Assembly (NCBI GenBank): GCA_905221605.1
Contig: CAJNDS010000492.1
Location: 64,001 to 127,907 of the forward strand
Direction of reading: 5' to 3'
DNA length: 63,907 nt
DNA from: Symbiodinium natans
Lineage: Eukaryota > Sar > Dinophyceae > Suessiales > Symbiodiniaceae
Part shown: positions 45,786 through 57,513 of the stretch, one piece after another
Numbering within the stretch: position 1 is the stretch's first letter
How the letters are laid out: every line of letters starts with the position of its first letter
The notes under the pieces: model-generated
Databases searched by the model: none
Seen by the model: only the letters and a program-made list of their open reading frames with translations
What the model was told of the DNA's origin: nothing
Made by a program: the position numbers and the translations under genes

Positions 45786-46786
45786 TCAAGTTCTGCCCCT
45801 TCCAGGAGCAGCGCCGCAGGGTCCGCATCCGCGCATGCCGTGCTGACAGCAAAACATGCGTCCCCGGACTTTGGGGGCAGGTTGCTCACGCTGAACCTTC
45901 CCCTCTCCTTCAGAAACATTTATTTTAGATTTCATATCACTGCTTTCTTTGAAAGATCTCTTGGCCCATCGTTGGTGGCTTCAATCTCTAGGATCTGTGG
46001 ACCTACCTCCTCTTTTGCCCCGCCAGAACGCTTGTCTCATCAGCGGTCACCAATGAGTTTGCGTGCTTGCGTGTCTCGCTTCATGTTTCCTTGTGTCTGC
46101 CGCGGCGTTTGTCTCTGAAGAAGCAGTGGGCTTCCGACAGCGACAACCATGATGCCTCGTCGAGCTCATCGGCACGAACGTGTTTCGATGAGGACGAAGA
46201 GGCGCCAGTTGCCGAGCTGCACGTCAACGGTTCTGTTTCAGTTCTTCCTTCGCGCAACGCGATGTAACGACCAGAAAGTCTCAACCTGCTTTTTTCTCCC
46301 CTTTCTGCATTGCACCAGCTTGCTGAGTGCCAGCATTCCGGATCGCCCTGTCGAAGTTAAGTGTTTTTTGTTTTTGCTGCGAAGTTTGTCCCGCCTGTGT
46401 TTTTTTAAAACATGGGTTCGGTTTTGAGGGGCAGTGGCAACTTCTGCACCATGCCGACCGGAAGGTCTGGATGTCCAAAGACGGGTCTAGGACCGGTGAT
46501 TGGTTTAAGAATGTGCACACCTATTGCATGCAAATGTGTTTGTTGTTTGCTTCGCTTGCCTGCTTCCATCGCGGGTGCAAGCATGCCACCAAGCCGTTCC
46601 TTATAAACAGAGCTTTACCAGCGGGACAATGCTTTGCAAGTGCACAGTATGTAATTCTGCGTCATGATTTTGAGGAAACCCTGGGGTGCTGCTTGGGGAG
46701 TTAATCACGGCAGCGGAGCATGCGATGTGTGTTTTCAGTACGGGGCCGACGTAGGCAACCATCAAATACCGACTTAAGTGGTGTTT
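45786..46786. other. Region with no certain gene
   Basis: 46119-46266 plus reads as a Ser/Asp/Glu-rich stretch (around DSDNHDASSSSS and FDEDEEAPVAEL) after an AG acceptor-like site and could be a last exon; it has no named domain. Confidence 0.25.
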
Positions 46787-46875
46787 CTTGGGATGTTCAC
46801 CCTTATACTAGCAATTCTGGCACCCCTGTCATAATCCTTATGAAGGACTGTTAGTACAAGGGGGAACATCCCAAG
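46787..46875. repeat. MITE-like fold-back, GGGATGTTCCCC family, copy 2
   Basis: CTTGGGATGTTCACCCTTAT ACTA pairs with TAGTACAAGGGGGAACATCC CAAG. This is the best-preserved pair of arms in the family: about 24 bases per arm with few mismatches. Confidence 0.8.
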
Positions 46876-47849
46876 GGTGTGTCGCTTTGGGCCCTTGGAG
46901 CAGCCGACTGAGGTTGACGGCAGCGCTTGCGACGATGCAGACTGGTGGCGAGGTCAGCGAACGTGAGCATTGGGTTTTGCGGCCTTGCTGGCGCATGGTT
47001 TTTAGTCAGTTCAGTTCTCTGTGTTTGATGCCGCTGTCTGACTGTGTATGCTTGGACGTTTCAAGCAAACGCTGCGACTTGTTGGGCGTGTAGACGCGTA
47101 CGTGTTTCTTGTTTGGACGTCGCTGTTATTGTGCGCTCTCGCCAGGTGCTCTTGCCGATGGCCTCCCGTATTGTTGCATCCCGTTTGATGGTCGGACCTC
47201 GTGGCCTGGAGGTTCATGACTTGCCACTTCTCCCCTGCCATGCGCGCGCAAGCGTGTCCTTCCAGCCTTGCCACGCGCTAGTCTGCTGAGATGGCCGATG
47301 GCATCCCTTCATGACTTGCTCTAAACTATCCTGTGGCATTGACATCGATGTTAAAGATCCGACCCGGTCGTACTTCACAAGGCGGCAGTGTTTCCTGAAG
47401 GCAAGAGAGTCCCGAATTCCATTGCCGCCCTCCTCAGTGTTTCTACCTTTTGCCAGTCTTGAGGCAAGATCTGCTATTTGTCAGTAGCTGTAGCTGCCAA
47501 CTCCATGTATGTCGCGAGTTGCGAACTCGCTGCTGTGAGCTCCCAATGCGCAGACGCATAGCCGAGAAGTCAAGGTGATGCCTGGGTTCTTTGAAGCTGG
47601 GCCAGGAGGCCGGCATCTAGACTCGGGTCAGAAGGGCATCCGAGTTCTTTTCAGTTCTGGAGTGCTGTCCACGTGTCGATGCAACTGAGAGTGTTGAACA
47701 TCTGGCATTCCTTCTGCTCTGGCGAGTCGGCGCAGCTTCTTTTGTTGTGAGAAGGTGTGTGTTCAGCTTGAGTGGGACTGTCGCATAACATGCAGATCCG
47801 ATCAGTCAGCGCGGAGTGTCAGAGGTTTTTAACCAGTGGGCATGCTGCA
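46876..47849. other. Region with no recognisable gene
   Basis: Short overlapping frames on both strands, no motif. Confidence 0.4.
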
Positions 47850-48790
47850 ACACATGCCTGACTCACCCTCAAAGTCGCTTCGCCGAGGGAGGTTGGGGCA
47901 GCTCGCACTGATCGCAAACCCTTTTGGGCAGCAGTGGCGGAACGCTCTTGATTAAGAACCCTTCGTTTTGTTCGATTCCTCTACCGACAGCTTGTCATGG
48001 CAGTAGCTCCTTCCAGTGGCATGGAAGCTGCAGGCTCGGTCGAGTTAAGCTTCGCACGGCTTCCTGGTACCAGCCAAACTTGAGGTCTCGGCCTGTAACC
48101 CGGTGCCAAGAAACAAGGCGGCGTACGCCAGCATATGCTTGACGGACCCTCAAAGCAGCATTTCGCCGAGGGATCGCAACCCCTTTTGGGTAGCAGTGGT
48201 GGACGAATTCATGATAACGAACCTTTCGTTCTGCTCTTCTCCTATGCGGAAAGCTTGTCACTGTAACAGCCCCTTCTCGTGACATGGAAGCTTCAGGTCC
48301 GATCGATTTAAGCTTTGCGCGGCTTCGTTTCACCCGCAAGCTTGAGGTCTCAGCCTTGGGGACACTGCCAATCAACAAGGCGGCATGCGGCAGCGTTTGC
48401 TTGGCAGACCCTCAAAGCAAATTTCGCCGAGGGATACTGGAGCAGCTCGCACTGACGGCAAACCCCTTCGGGCATCAGTGGTGGACCAAATCTTGATCAA
48501 GAGCCTTTCGTCCTTTTTTGTTTCCTCTGCTGAAAGCTTGTCATGGCAGTTGCTCCTTCCCGTGACATGGAAGCTGCAGGCTCAGTCGAGTTAAGCTTCC
48601 TGGTACCAGCCAAACTTGAGGTTTCGGCCTGTAGCCCAGTGCCTTGAAACAAGGCGGTGCACGGCAGCATATGCAAAAACAGCATGTTACCAAGGGAGGC
48701 TGGAGCGGCTCGCAAAACCTTTGGGCAGCAGTGGTAGACCATTCTTGATGAAGAACCTTTCGTTCCATTCGTTTCCTCTGCCGAAAGCTA
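47850..48790 (+). repeat. Diverged tandem array, about 275-bp unit, block 1
   Basis: The marker ACCCTCAAAG..TTCGCCGAGGGA recurs at 47864, 48145 and 48417, with a deleted form near 48685. Each unit then carries CTTTTGGGCAGCAGTGG, GAACCTTTCGTTC, GAAAGCTTGTCATGGCAGTA, GACATGGAAGCTGCAGG, GAGTTAAGCTT and CCAAACTTGAGGT. Copies differ by many substitutions and small indels, so the array is old. Each unit has stops in all frames in most copies; it is not clearly coding. Confidence 0.8.
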
Positions 48791-49559
48791 CAAAACAAAT
48801 GTTTCGGCAAAGTTGCCTCGACTCGAAGGCCAGAGCATCTTCTGTTCCATGCGCTGCTTTTCACGCTGCTTTTCAGCCTACTTACTGTGTACCGACACGT
48901 GCGGGACTGAAACGATCCTTCATGATCCGCCTGCGGCAGCGTGATCTGAACATTGTAAGGTTCCTGGATTTCACTGTTCGTGCCCTCCAGTTTCTACCTA
49001 CCCCTCTCTGAGTACATAGTTTCGCTTGGCATGGCTGCCGCTTTGCGCTGAGCCTGCAACTGTTCTCCCACGTTGTTGCCAGGAAGTGCGAAACATCGAG
49101 CTCAGGGTGCCACTTTTCACTCGCACCCGCGGGTTTGTCACGGAGTCTGAAGCTGGTACCCTCAAGTATGCAATTCCTGTGGCATCCAAAGCTGTCCATT
49201 ACTTTAGGCGTTGAAGCCTGAGCCCATGCCTGTGACGTGAGCCTTGTAAGCAGATGACCATCAGGATAAAGCCAGCTCCGGTAGATCAGCCATGGCCGCG
49301 AGGCTTGCACTGGTTCTTCACCACAAAGCCTCCAGAAACGCATCCTGAGCATGGGCTTGCCACTCCGAAGACCTGCAATTGTATCCCCCCTCCCCCCAAA
49401 GATTGCACTTGGGCAAGCTAGGCATGCCAACATGTTGATCTTGGAATCGAACGTGTCCGCACGATCAGGCATCAATTTCCAAGATGTTGTCACGGGAGAG
49501 TGTGCCCAGATTCTTCAGAGAGGTAAGCCGTTGCCTCAGGGGAAGAGCTGGGCAGCCAT
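48791..49559. other. Spacer between the two blocks of the 275-bp array
   Basis: Unrelated sequence. A 203-codon frame lies on the minus strand (48882-49493), with no recognisable motif. Confidence 0.4.
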
Positions 49560-50545
49560 GTTGAGCATTTGGCAGAGGGAGGCCGGAGCAGGTAAAGCAC
49601 TGATCGCAAGACCTTTGGGCAGCAGTGGTAGACCTGAAAGCTCGTCATTGCAGCCGCCCGCGGTGCCATGGAGCTGCAGGTTCGGTCGAGTTAAGCTTTG
49701 CGCGTCTTCTTGGCATCACGCAAAGTTGAGCTTTCGGTCTGGGGCACGATGCCCAGAAAGAAGGCGGCCTGACACTCAGAGCAGGATTTCGTCGAGGGAG
49801 GTCGGGGCAGCTCGTGCTGATCGCAGACCCTTTTGGGGAGCAGTGGCGTTACCGTTCTTGAACCTTTCGTTCTTCTTTGTTTCCTCTGCTGAAAGCTTGC
49901 CATGGCAGTAGCTCCTTCCCGTGCCATGAAAGCTGCAGGTTCATTCGGGTTAAGCTTCACACGGCTTCCTGGTACCAGCCAAACTTGAGGTTTGGCACGG
50001 TGCCAAGAAACAAGGTTGCGTACAGCAGCATATGCAGCACATGCTTAACAGACCCTCAAAGCGGCGTTTCGCCAAAAGAGGTTGAAGCAGCCCGCACTGA
50101 TCGCAAGCCCTTTTGGGCAAAAGCGGTGGACCATTGTTGATGAAAAACCTTTCGTTCTGTTCGTTTCCTCTGCGGAAAGCTTGTCACGGCAGTGGCTTCT
50201 GCCATCTCCTGCCAGTGACATGGAAGCTGCAGATTCGGTCGAGTTAAGCTTTGCACAGCTTTCTGGCACCAACCAAGCTTGAGGTTTCGGCCCGAACCGC
50301 GGGGGCACGAAAGAAGGCGGCGTGCAACATTATATGTGCTTGACTGACCCTCAAAACAGGATTTCGTCGAGGGAGGCCGGGGCAGCTCGTGCTGGTCGCA
50401 AACCCTTTTGGGGAGCAGTGGTTTTGCCATTGACAAGTCGGCGTGCGTCAGCATGTGCTTGACAGACCCCAAAAGCAGCCTTTCGCTGTCGATCAGCCAA
50501 TGCAGTACTTGACCTTTCGAGCTCTGCGCTGTGACTTCCATGTGA
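49560..50545 (+). repeat. Diverged tandem array, about 280-bp unit, block 2
   Basis: Same unit as block 1, markers at about 49571 (GCAGAGGGAGG form), 49771, 50051, 50345 and 50465; the first and last are truncated. Units near 50051 and 50345 carry CATTTCCTC-like GTTTCCTCTGCGGAAAGC. Confidence 0.8.
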
Positions 50546-53500
50546 GGGGATGGAGCCAGACAGGGGCAAAACCTTCATTCCGCTGTAGGGAAGTTTTGTC
50601 ATGCAAGCCCTTGAGCTTCAGACATCTTGCGTCCTCCCAGTGTTGTGTGCACAGCTGCCAGGGTGCCTGTTGCTGGCCACTCAGAATGTGTCCGCTGCTG
50701 CAATGGAGCTGTGAAGGAGAATTTCTATGACAGCTGGGGTTGTTGTCGAGCTTGGCCGACAATGCTATGCAGACTCGAACGGCCCACGCAGTAACCAAGC
50801 AAAGCTTCCATTTGCTCAAAGTGAAGAAGGCCATCCATGCGTGAACCTGAGGCATCCATGCCATCCATGGCGTCCCTGGGCCGGCAACATGTGTGCGCCG
50901 GCGTCTCCAGTCTTCTTTCGCATGGCCAGGCTTCAGCAGATGGCTGTCAGCTGGACTTGGAACTGGAGCAGAAGTAGCATCGAGACTTGAGCAGGCATAT
51001 GCTTCGTCCTGAGCCAGCAACACTGCCGACCTGGCTTGTGCCTGCGGGGGTGCGCCGGTGGTGTCGAACGCCCTGCTGCGGGCTGCAAGAAGTCATGGGG
51101 CTTGCAGCCAGCGGGCTGAAGCATGGCCCTCAGCTGGTATCCGCGTTTCGAACTAAGCATTGGCCCAAGCGTTCAACATCACTTCATGCGTTGACGCTGA
51201 CTGGTTCCTTCTAGATTGCTGCCGTGGCGCAGCCCACGTTGTCTTTAAGTATCGGAACAGGCCGAGACGTCAAACAAGTTCGAGCTACTCAGCTTAAAGG
51301 GCAGCCTGTGGGATTAAATTCTCTCGAGGGCCTCCAACTGAATGCGCAGGAAGCCTTCCCAAGATGTGCTGCAGCCTGAGTCTCCATGAGCCGACATCTT
51401 TCCCAGTCTTGGCTGGTGTCTCCGACGCATCACTTGCTTCGGGATCCCTGTGGGATCGCGCGGCACGGCGGCTTCCTTGCCAGATTCGAACCGACGCCTC
51501 TTGTTGTCAGCTGCATCGAGTAGCTTTTACGCGGCTTGAGACTCAGGACAACCAGAATCTGGCAAGACTCAGAGAGTTCCTCTGCCCGGCAGGCTATGCA
51601 TGCCATACCTTAACGCATGGGGATCCCTCCGGCTGCTTTTGTTTCATGCTCCCAGTCGTTGCCGCATCTGCATTTGCAAGACTCCAAGCATCCTGACTTT
51701 GAAGGGGGTCAGGTCCGGGGAGGACCACCGGTGACAGAATCTAGGCTTTGAATGGAAGATGGAGTTCAAACTTTGGCAAAGACTTTGGGGCATAGGACCT
51801 CTGATCGGCAAAGGCAAGCCGCCGAGCAGCCTCTGCCGGGTTCGGCCCTGTTTCGATGCCTTGAACTTGATGATTCGGCAGACTTTGTGTGTGCCAGCGG
51901 GGATTCGGACGGCGAGCAGCTCAACTTGAGAGTAACCCCCCATTCTCTTCGTCCCAGAACGTTATACATAGTCTGATAGTTCTCGAAGTGCTGCGCCGCC
52001 CACGCAGGATAGATGAATGGACGCACCGCCTTGGTGATGATCATGATCGCTCTCTCAGGGCATTGGGGCAGTTTTTGGAACTGTTTGCGGTGGAAACTGA
52101 CCATGCTTCGAAACCGGGTTTATGTTTCGTGCGAGCAGGTGCATAGCAAAGCCTTTAATGTTGGATGCACTCTAGTCGCGGCCCCATGAATAAGGCCAAG
52201 TCTGCCGGGCTATCCAGGACGCTGTTCTTGCTTGGGGGTCCAGAATAAGGTCTGCCATTAAGTCAAACCTTCCGGGTGTCGCAAAAAATTCTGTGCACGC
52301 GCCTTTAGCATCAATTGCCGCGCCTCGCTGTTCCTTTCACTGCTCCTTTTAAATCTGTATAAATTCATCCCTAGAGGGCAAAACCCAGCTTCGACTCTGC
52401 AGGTGGGGCCGGCCCCGCGCACTAAAGCAGGTGCAGCATTCCCAGGAACACTCGGTGGCATCATCGACCACTAAGAGACTACTGCATCTGTGACATGCAG
52501 ATGAGTTTCGAAACGAGGTGGTCCGGTCAATGCTGCTGAATCCGAGGGTGGCCGATCAGCCGGATGGTGGCCAGGGGCGCTTTCTGCAGGTTTCCTGATG
52601 CGTGGCTCACGTGGATCAGTTTCTTCCACAATGCTGCCGTCAGTACACCTGTAGACCTGCTTGAAGGGCTTCGGCGGAACAGCAGCTAAGCAAGTTTGAG
52701 CCAAGCCTCGCCAGCTGGTGCTGTCTGTTTCTTGGCAGACGAGGCTGCCTGAGAATCTCGAAGCCAACATCTGTGTAGTGAGCCTTTCTGGACACATGCC
52801 ACGACAACGTGTCTGCCGTGGTCAGACGTCGCTCGTTTCCAGTATTGCCACATAAACGCTGCGTCCAAATCAGGCACATGATGCAATACCATGATCTTTC
52901 AAGACTCAATCAATGCCATCAGCCGATCTTTCATGTGAGATTCCCTCCCCTTGAGCTAGCGCGCCAGCCTTTGAATCCGCCTGCTCGTTCAACACAGCCG
53001 TGCTCTGCAGTGGAAATGTCTTTGGTTTTGGAGGTGAACAGGCCAGATTTTTCCTAGCAGCTTCCTAATAGCTCTGCTCGCGCAGTTTGCAGATCTCACG
53101 GTGCAGGAGCCAGCTCGGCCGCATGTTCCAGAATTTGGGGGACCAAGCGAATCCTGACACTGACATGAAGATTTTTGAGGTCACTCCAGCGAACCAGGGC
53201 CAGACAAGCCTGCAGCTACCGTAAGACATGGGCTTCCACCTGCAAGTCTGCAGAAGCTAGAATACCCATCCCGCAGTGCTTTGCCGAGAAAGACTCTGTG
53301 CTGACAGGCTTGCGAAGCGGGCTGGACTGGGACCGCCTGAGGCCTCCTGGTACTGGAATGCAAATTTCCCAGGAAGCTCTGTGATCGGGCTGTCTTTGGC
53401 ATCGCCTCCCGCTCATCTACCTGATCTACCGTGATCCGATGTACCATGTGCTCGATGTGCTCCCATGAGTCTGCTACGCCATGCCGGTGTTGCTTAAAGA

Positions 53501-53790
53501 GCTGGAGATCTCGCCAAGTTGAGGTCTTTGACCCCCAATCAGCCAGTCCACGACCTCTTTTGGTGCAAAGTTGGGCTGCCCTGAGTTGCCTCACAGCATG
53601 GCAGATGTGCAGACCACATAAAATGAAACAACACGCATGATGTGGACGACGCTGGGCCTCCTCACTGGCCCTCGGATGCTTTGCCACAGGCCCAGACATC
53701 CTGATATTCTTTTATGGCTGGGGCGGCTTGTTAGCTAGGCATGGCTTTTCATGGCTTTCCTGGCTGCAGCGTTCCTTATGTGGTCAAAAG
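50546..53790. other. Region with no recognisable gene
   Basis: Several frames of 70-180 codons on both strands overlap each other and show no family motif. Confidence 0.4.
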
Positions 53791-53794
53791 CCCA

Positions 53795-54500
53795 AAAATC
53801 TCATGTCTGAGCTTCCAGCCTTCCACACCCAGAATGGGTTGCCGCACTCAGGGCAAGTATGAGCAAGTCTGGGCGGCATCTTTCAGGGATCTGAACCGAT
53901 GCGGCATAGGCTTTTTTCAAGCTTCCATCCTGGCCTGTCTAGATCCATGACATGCTTGGGGTGCATCAGGAATGCTGGCACAAGTCCCTCGAGCTACCAT
54001 CGAGCAAAGCCGCGCCATGCCCAGGGACGTGTCTTTCGGCCTTCATCCTCATCTTTAGTCATGTCATGTTCTGGCCCAAGCCGTGTCTTGCCCTCCACAT
54101 TTTGACATTTTTGCAAGGAGATCGCAGCTTGATGGCCACCAACTGCATCTAGCGACAGGCATGAACTGATGGAAATAGCTGCTTTTCTAGAAGGGTACAT
54201 TACATGGCAGAGATGATAAACCGCATGTTTCGCTACGATTCAAGAAGCCTTCCTGTGATGCCAGAAGCTCGGCAGAGCGGGCGGCGGGCACACGTGGACC
54301 CTTCAACGAGCCGGCAAATGAGATCTTCCCGCGCGTGGCCACAGCCCGGGCAAAAACGTCAGCTTCGCATGTTGAGATCGAGGCCTTTTCGGTTAGCGTT
54401 GCCCGCTGCAACATCGGACGGAGACCGCCTGTGCCCGTCCTGCTTTCTTCTTCGCGCGACAGAGAACTTCCCAACTCTAGGCCAGGCAGGAATTTCTTGC
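53795..54500 (+). repeat. Direct duplication, copy A
   Basis: Shares with copy B (54789-55406) CATGTCTGAG.TTCCAGCCTT, TAGATCCATGACATGCTTGG, the block TCATCCTCATCTTTAGTCAT, CGCATGTTTCGCTACGATTC and CTTCCCAACTC.TGGCCAGG. It has about 70 extra bases near 53850-53930 and 20-30 extra near 54280. Confidence 0.85.
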
Positions 54501-54788
54501 TTCTCCTGTCCACAGTTCTGGCGTCTAGTTTTCACGCCATTGCCTCAAATCACTGACACGTAAGCCAGCATGCCTGGTGAATCCACATAGATGAGATCTG
54601 GGCTAAGGCCTCTCGCTTTTCTCAGGAGCGGTGGCCGGCGAGTGCACGATTTCTTTCAGGCAATTCGAGAGCCCCAAGGTAAACAAGCGCTCTTCTTTTG
54701 GCGAAAGGGAGACTCTTGAGGAGCGGAAATGCCGAGAAGCCACTTCGGTGGAAAAGGTCCACCAGGCATTTTTTCGTAGCTTCATCAC
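54501..54788. other. Spacer between duplicated copies
   Basis: No gene recognised. A minus-strand frame (54603-54788) has no motif. Confidence 0.4.
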
Positions 54789-55406
54789 TCATGTCTGAGA
54801 TTCCAGCCTTGTGCATTCAAGAGTGGGTTCGCGCACCTGGCCCGTGTAGATCCATGACATGCTTGGGGTGCATCAGGAATGCTGGCACAAGTCCCTCGAG
54901 CTACCATCGAGCGACACCGCGCCATGCCCAGGGACGTGCCTGTCGGCCTTCATCCTCATCTTTAGTCATGTCATGTTCTGGCCCAACGTGTGTCTTGCCC
55001 TCCACATTTTGCAAAGAGATATCAGCTTGATGGCCGAAGCCCACCAACTGCATCTAGCGGCAAGCATGAACTGAAGGCCATAGCTGCTTGTCTAGATGGG
55101 TACATGGCAGAGATGATAGATCGCATGTTTCGCTACGATTCAAGAAGCCTCCCTTCGATGCCGGAAGCTCAGCAGAGCAAGCGGCCCCTTCAACGAGCCG
55201 GCAAATGAGATCTTGCCGTGCACAGCCAAATCCTGTGCGAACACGTCGGCTTCACATGTTGACTTCGCGGCCTCTTCGGGTTAGCATCGTCTGCTACAGC
55301 ATCGGACGGCGACCGCCTGTGCCCGTCCTGCTCTCTTCTTCGCGGGAGAGAGAGCCAAGACCAGTTCCTTGGTGGTGCGAACTTCCCAACTCATGGCCAG
55401 GCAGGA
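54789..55406 (+). repeat. Direct duplication, copy B
   Basis: Repeat of 53795-54500, about 0.9-1 kb downstream, roughly 90 percent alike by eye over the best 200 bases (54847-55050). The short Met-initiated frames in the two copies do not stay open to the same point, arguing against conserved coding. Confidence 0.85.
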
Positions 55407-57160
55407 CCAAAGCCCCCAGCCCCCACCCATGCGCTCGAAACAGCAAATCACAGCATCCGTCGGGAGCTTTCGCAATATTTCGCAACCAGAATGAAGAATG
55501 GAGGCAGCCAGGCACCGAGGCTATGGAACAAGCTTGACAGCCTGCGCGCCAGGGCCCTCAAGATCTCAGTGGAACCGGGCCTTGGGGGCTTGGAGAGACT
55601 CGACGCCGACCCTGCCATCCTCCGTGCTCGCTTTCGTGCAGCAGGCAAGTCGCACTCCGGGTTGAGACCCCAGAAGCTGATAGATCATGAGGCCGTGTTG
55701 AGGACAACACCTTTGTGCTGGAAGCAACTTCGCAGCTTCGCAGCCTTGCTCTGACTTCCAGATGCATTCTTTATCATGGCCTTGCACTCCTTCGCGGCGC
55801 TGGGTCTTGTGAAGGGTCTGAACCGTGGTAGGGCTTACGGGCAGTGCCATCTGCGCCTTCAAAGCCTTTGCCAAAGTTGAGAATTGAGGCACCAGCCACG
55901 CGATATAAAAGACAAGCGGCCTTACAGGATCGGAAGGTTCGTGGCCTTGGAGGTTCAGAATTCTGTGGCAGCACCGCAGATCTGCAGGGGAGCTTTCACC
56001 ACATAATGCAAGCCTCAACGAGAAGAGCCCTCTGTGATGTTCGAGCTTGAGAATGTTGCTTGTAATCGATTCGTGCGTGATTAGCAGTTTCCAAGTCTCC
56101 TTGCCGACGCACTGCCACATGCAGCGCGGAGCAGAAAGCTCTGCGGAGCACCAAGAGGATGCTTTCGTGATTGCAACTCTACGCGCGCAACTTGCGTGGC
56201 AACAAAAAAGCTTGTGTTTCCGTTCAAGATGTGCCACCAGTCTGAAGACCCGAAGAGGGAAGATCGTGTGAAAGTGAGCGTGTCAAGGAATTGCTCTGAA
56301 GTCGGCTTGACAACATGGTTGACAGCACTTGCGTTTTCTGTCTTCGCTGCAGTTCGTCCGACCCAGCCCAATAGCTGATGTTGTCCATCAGCAAGTTGCC
56401 TTTGCCGGTGCGGTGCCGGCTAGTTTATCGCAACATAAGTGGCTGCAACTGTTCAGACCCTTCAAGCACTTCGTTGTCCCAAGCCTTGAGCCGTACGCCC
56501 TAAACCACTTCGCAAGAGCCGCGATATGTAAGGCTGCGACCTTCGCTTGAGGACGTCGATTGAGTGGAGGAAGCTAAGAGGCCTTTGCGGAACCCTCGCT
56601 GCACAGTCTTTTGTGAGCAGTGGGTTTCCGCTTGCATTCTTACGCAAGCTCTGGGACGTCTGAGGCCGCCTCTTCAGCCGCTGCTTCGCGATCTTGTGCC
56701 CATCTAACCGGCCTTGATGGGCCATGGCTTCCTTAGGATGTTCGCTGGCCCGCGGCCTTGTCCGCCGTCCTGCCGTCTGCGTGTCTTTCGTCCATGGGCC
56801 CGCAGGGACACGGTTTTCCCGCTGCGTACGGCCTGCAGATCAGGATTTTGAAGGTCGACTCAACTCAACCTAATTCGAAACCAGCAGGGATGAAGGGACA
56901 GCAAAGACAGAAACATCCTCAGGAAGCTTATGCAGGTCAATGCTCCCATCCCCGATCCATGCCCATGACTGGTTTCCTGACGTTTTCTGGCGCAGTGGCG
57001 GCCCGATCGTGGCGTGACACATCCTTTGACGGCTGATGCAAGCTACTTGTGGGGAAAGCTGTTCAGTCTCTACCATGGATGTTTGACACTTGGCGGCTTC
57101 ATGTCGCTCAGCGCCCTAGGGCACTATGCAGTCCTCCTGCTCGGCCGTGTTCGCCTACAG
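55407..57160. other. Region with no certain gene
   Basis: Possible upstream exons of the frame at 57161 may lie here. The 56758-57036 frame contains FPAAYGLQIRIL, reminiscent of the VYGLQ stretch before thioesterase active sites, but I cannot confirm a splice path. Confidence 0.25.
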
Positions 57161-57513
57161 GGCTGATCCTAGCTGGCTGGAGTCTTGGCGCTCTGGTCGT
57201 GTCAACCGTGCTTTGCCACTTGGAGAAGCTAGGTCTGACGCCCCTTGCAGCCATCTTACTGGATCCCCGCTCTCCTGGACCTTTGTCACCCGTCTCAAGA
57301 AGTCTGGGCTGTTTGTTTGCCTCGAATGAGCTTCCCGGGTTCCGCTCAACGGTGCTCTCCGTGGATTATTTTGCACCACGGGCAGGCGCAGGCAGCGCTG
57401 GAGAAAGCCACTCAATCCGGCTCATGGCCCCGAATAGCGACGTGGCGAAACAGAGAAGTCTGCTTTATGCTCACCTGGAGCAACTCCCGCTTGATGTGGC
57501 TTGGCATATTTGA
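57161..57513 (+). CDS. Possible exon of an alpha/beta-hydrolase or polyketide-type thioesterase
   Basis: An AG|G acceptor after a pyrimidine-rich stretch (TCCTCCTGCTCGGCCGTG) opens a frame reading GLILAGWSLGALVVST. GWSLG is a nucleophile-elbow GxSxG motif with the surrounding pattern of type I thioesterases that release polyketides or nonribosomal peptides. LAAILLDPRSPGPLSP follows at the usual distance of a beta strand with an acidic residue. The catalytic His (commonly GDH) is not obvious before the stop at 57511-57513, so this is a partial exon, a remnant or a different hydrolase. Dinoflagellate genomes carry many polyketide synthase genes, which fits but proves nothing. Confidence 0.35.

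Noticed and set aside
47850-50545. Tandem protein-coding exons
   Set aside because: Units carry stops and indels not in multiples of three, and no frame is kept from unit to unit.
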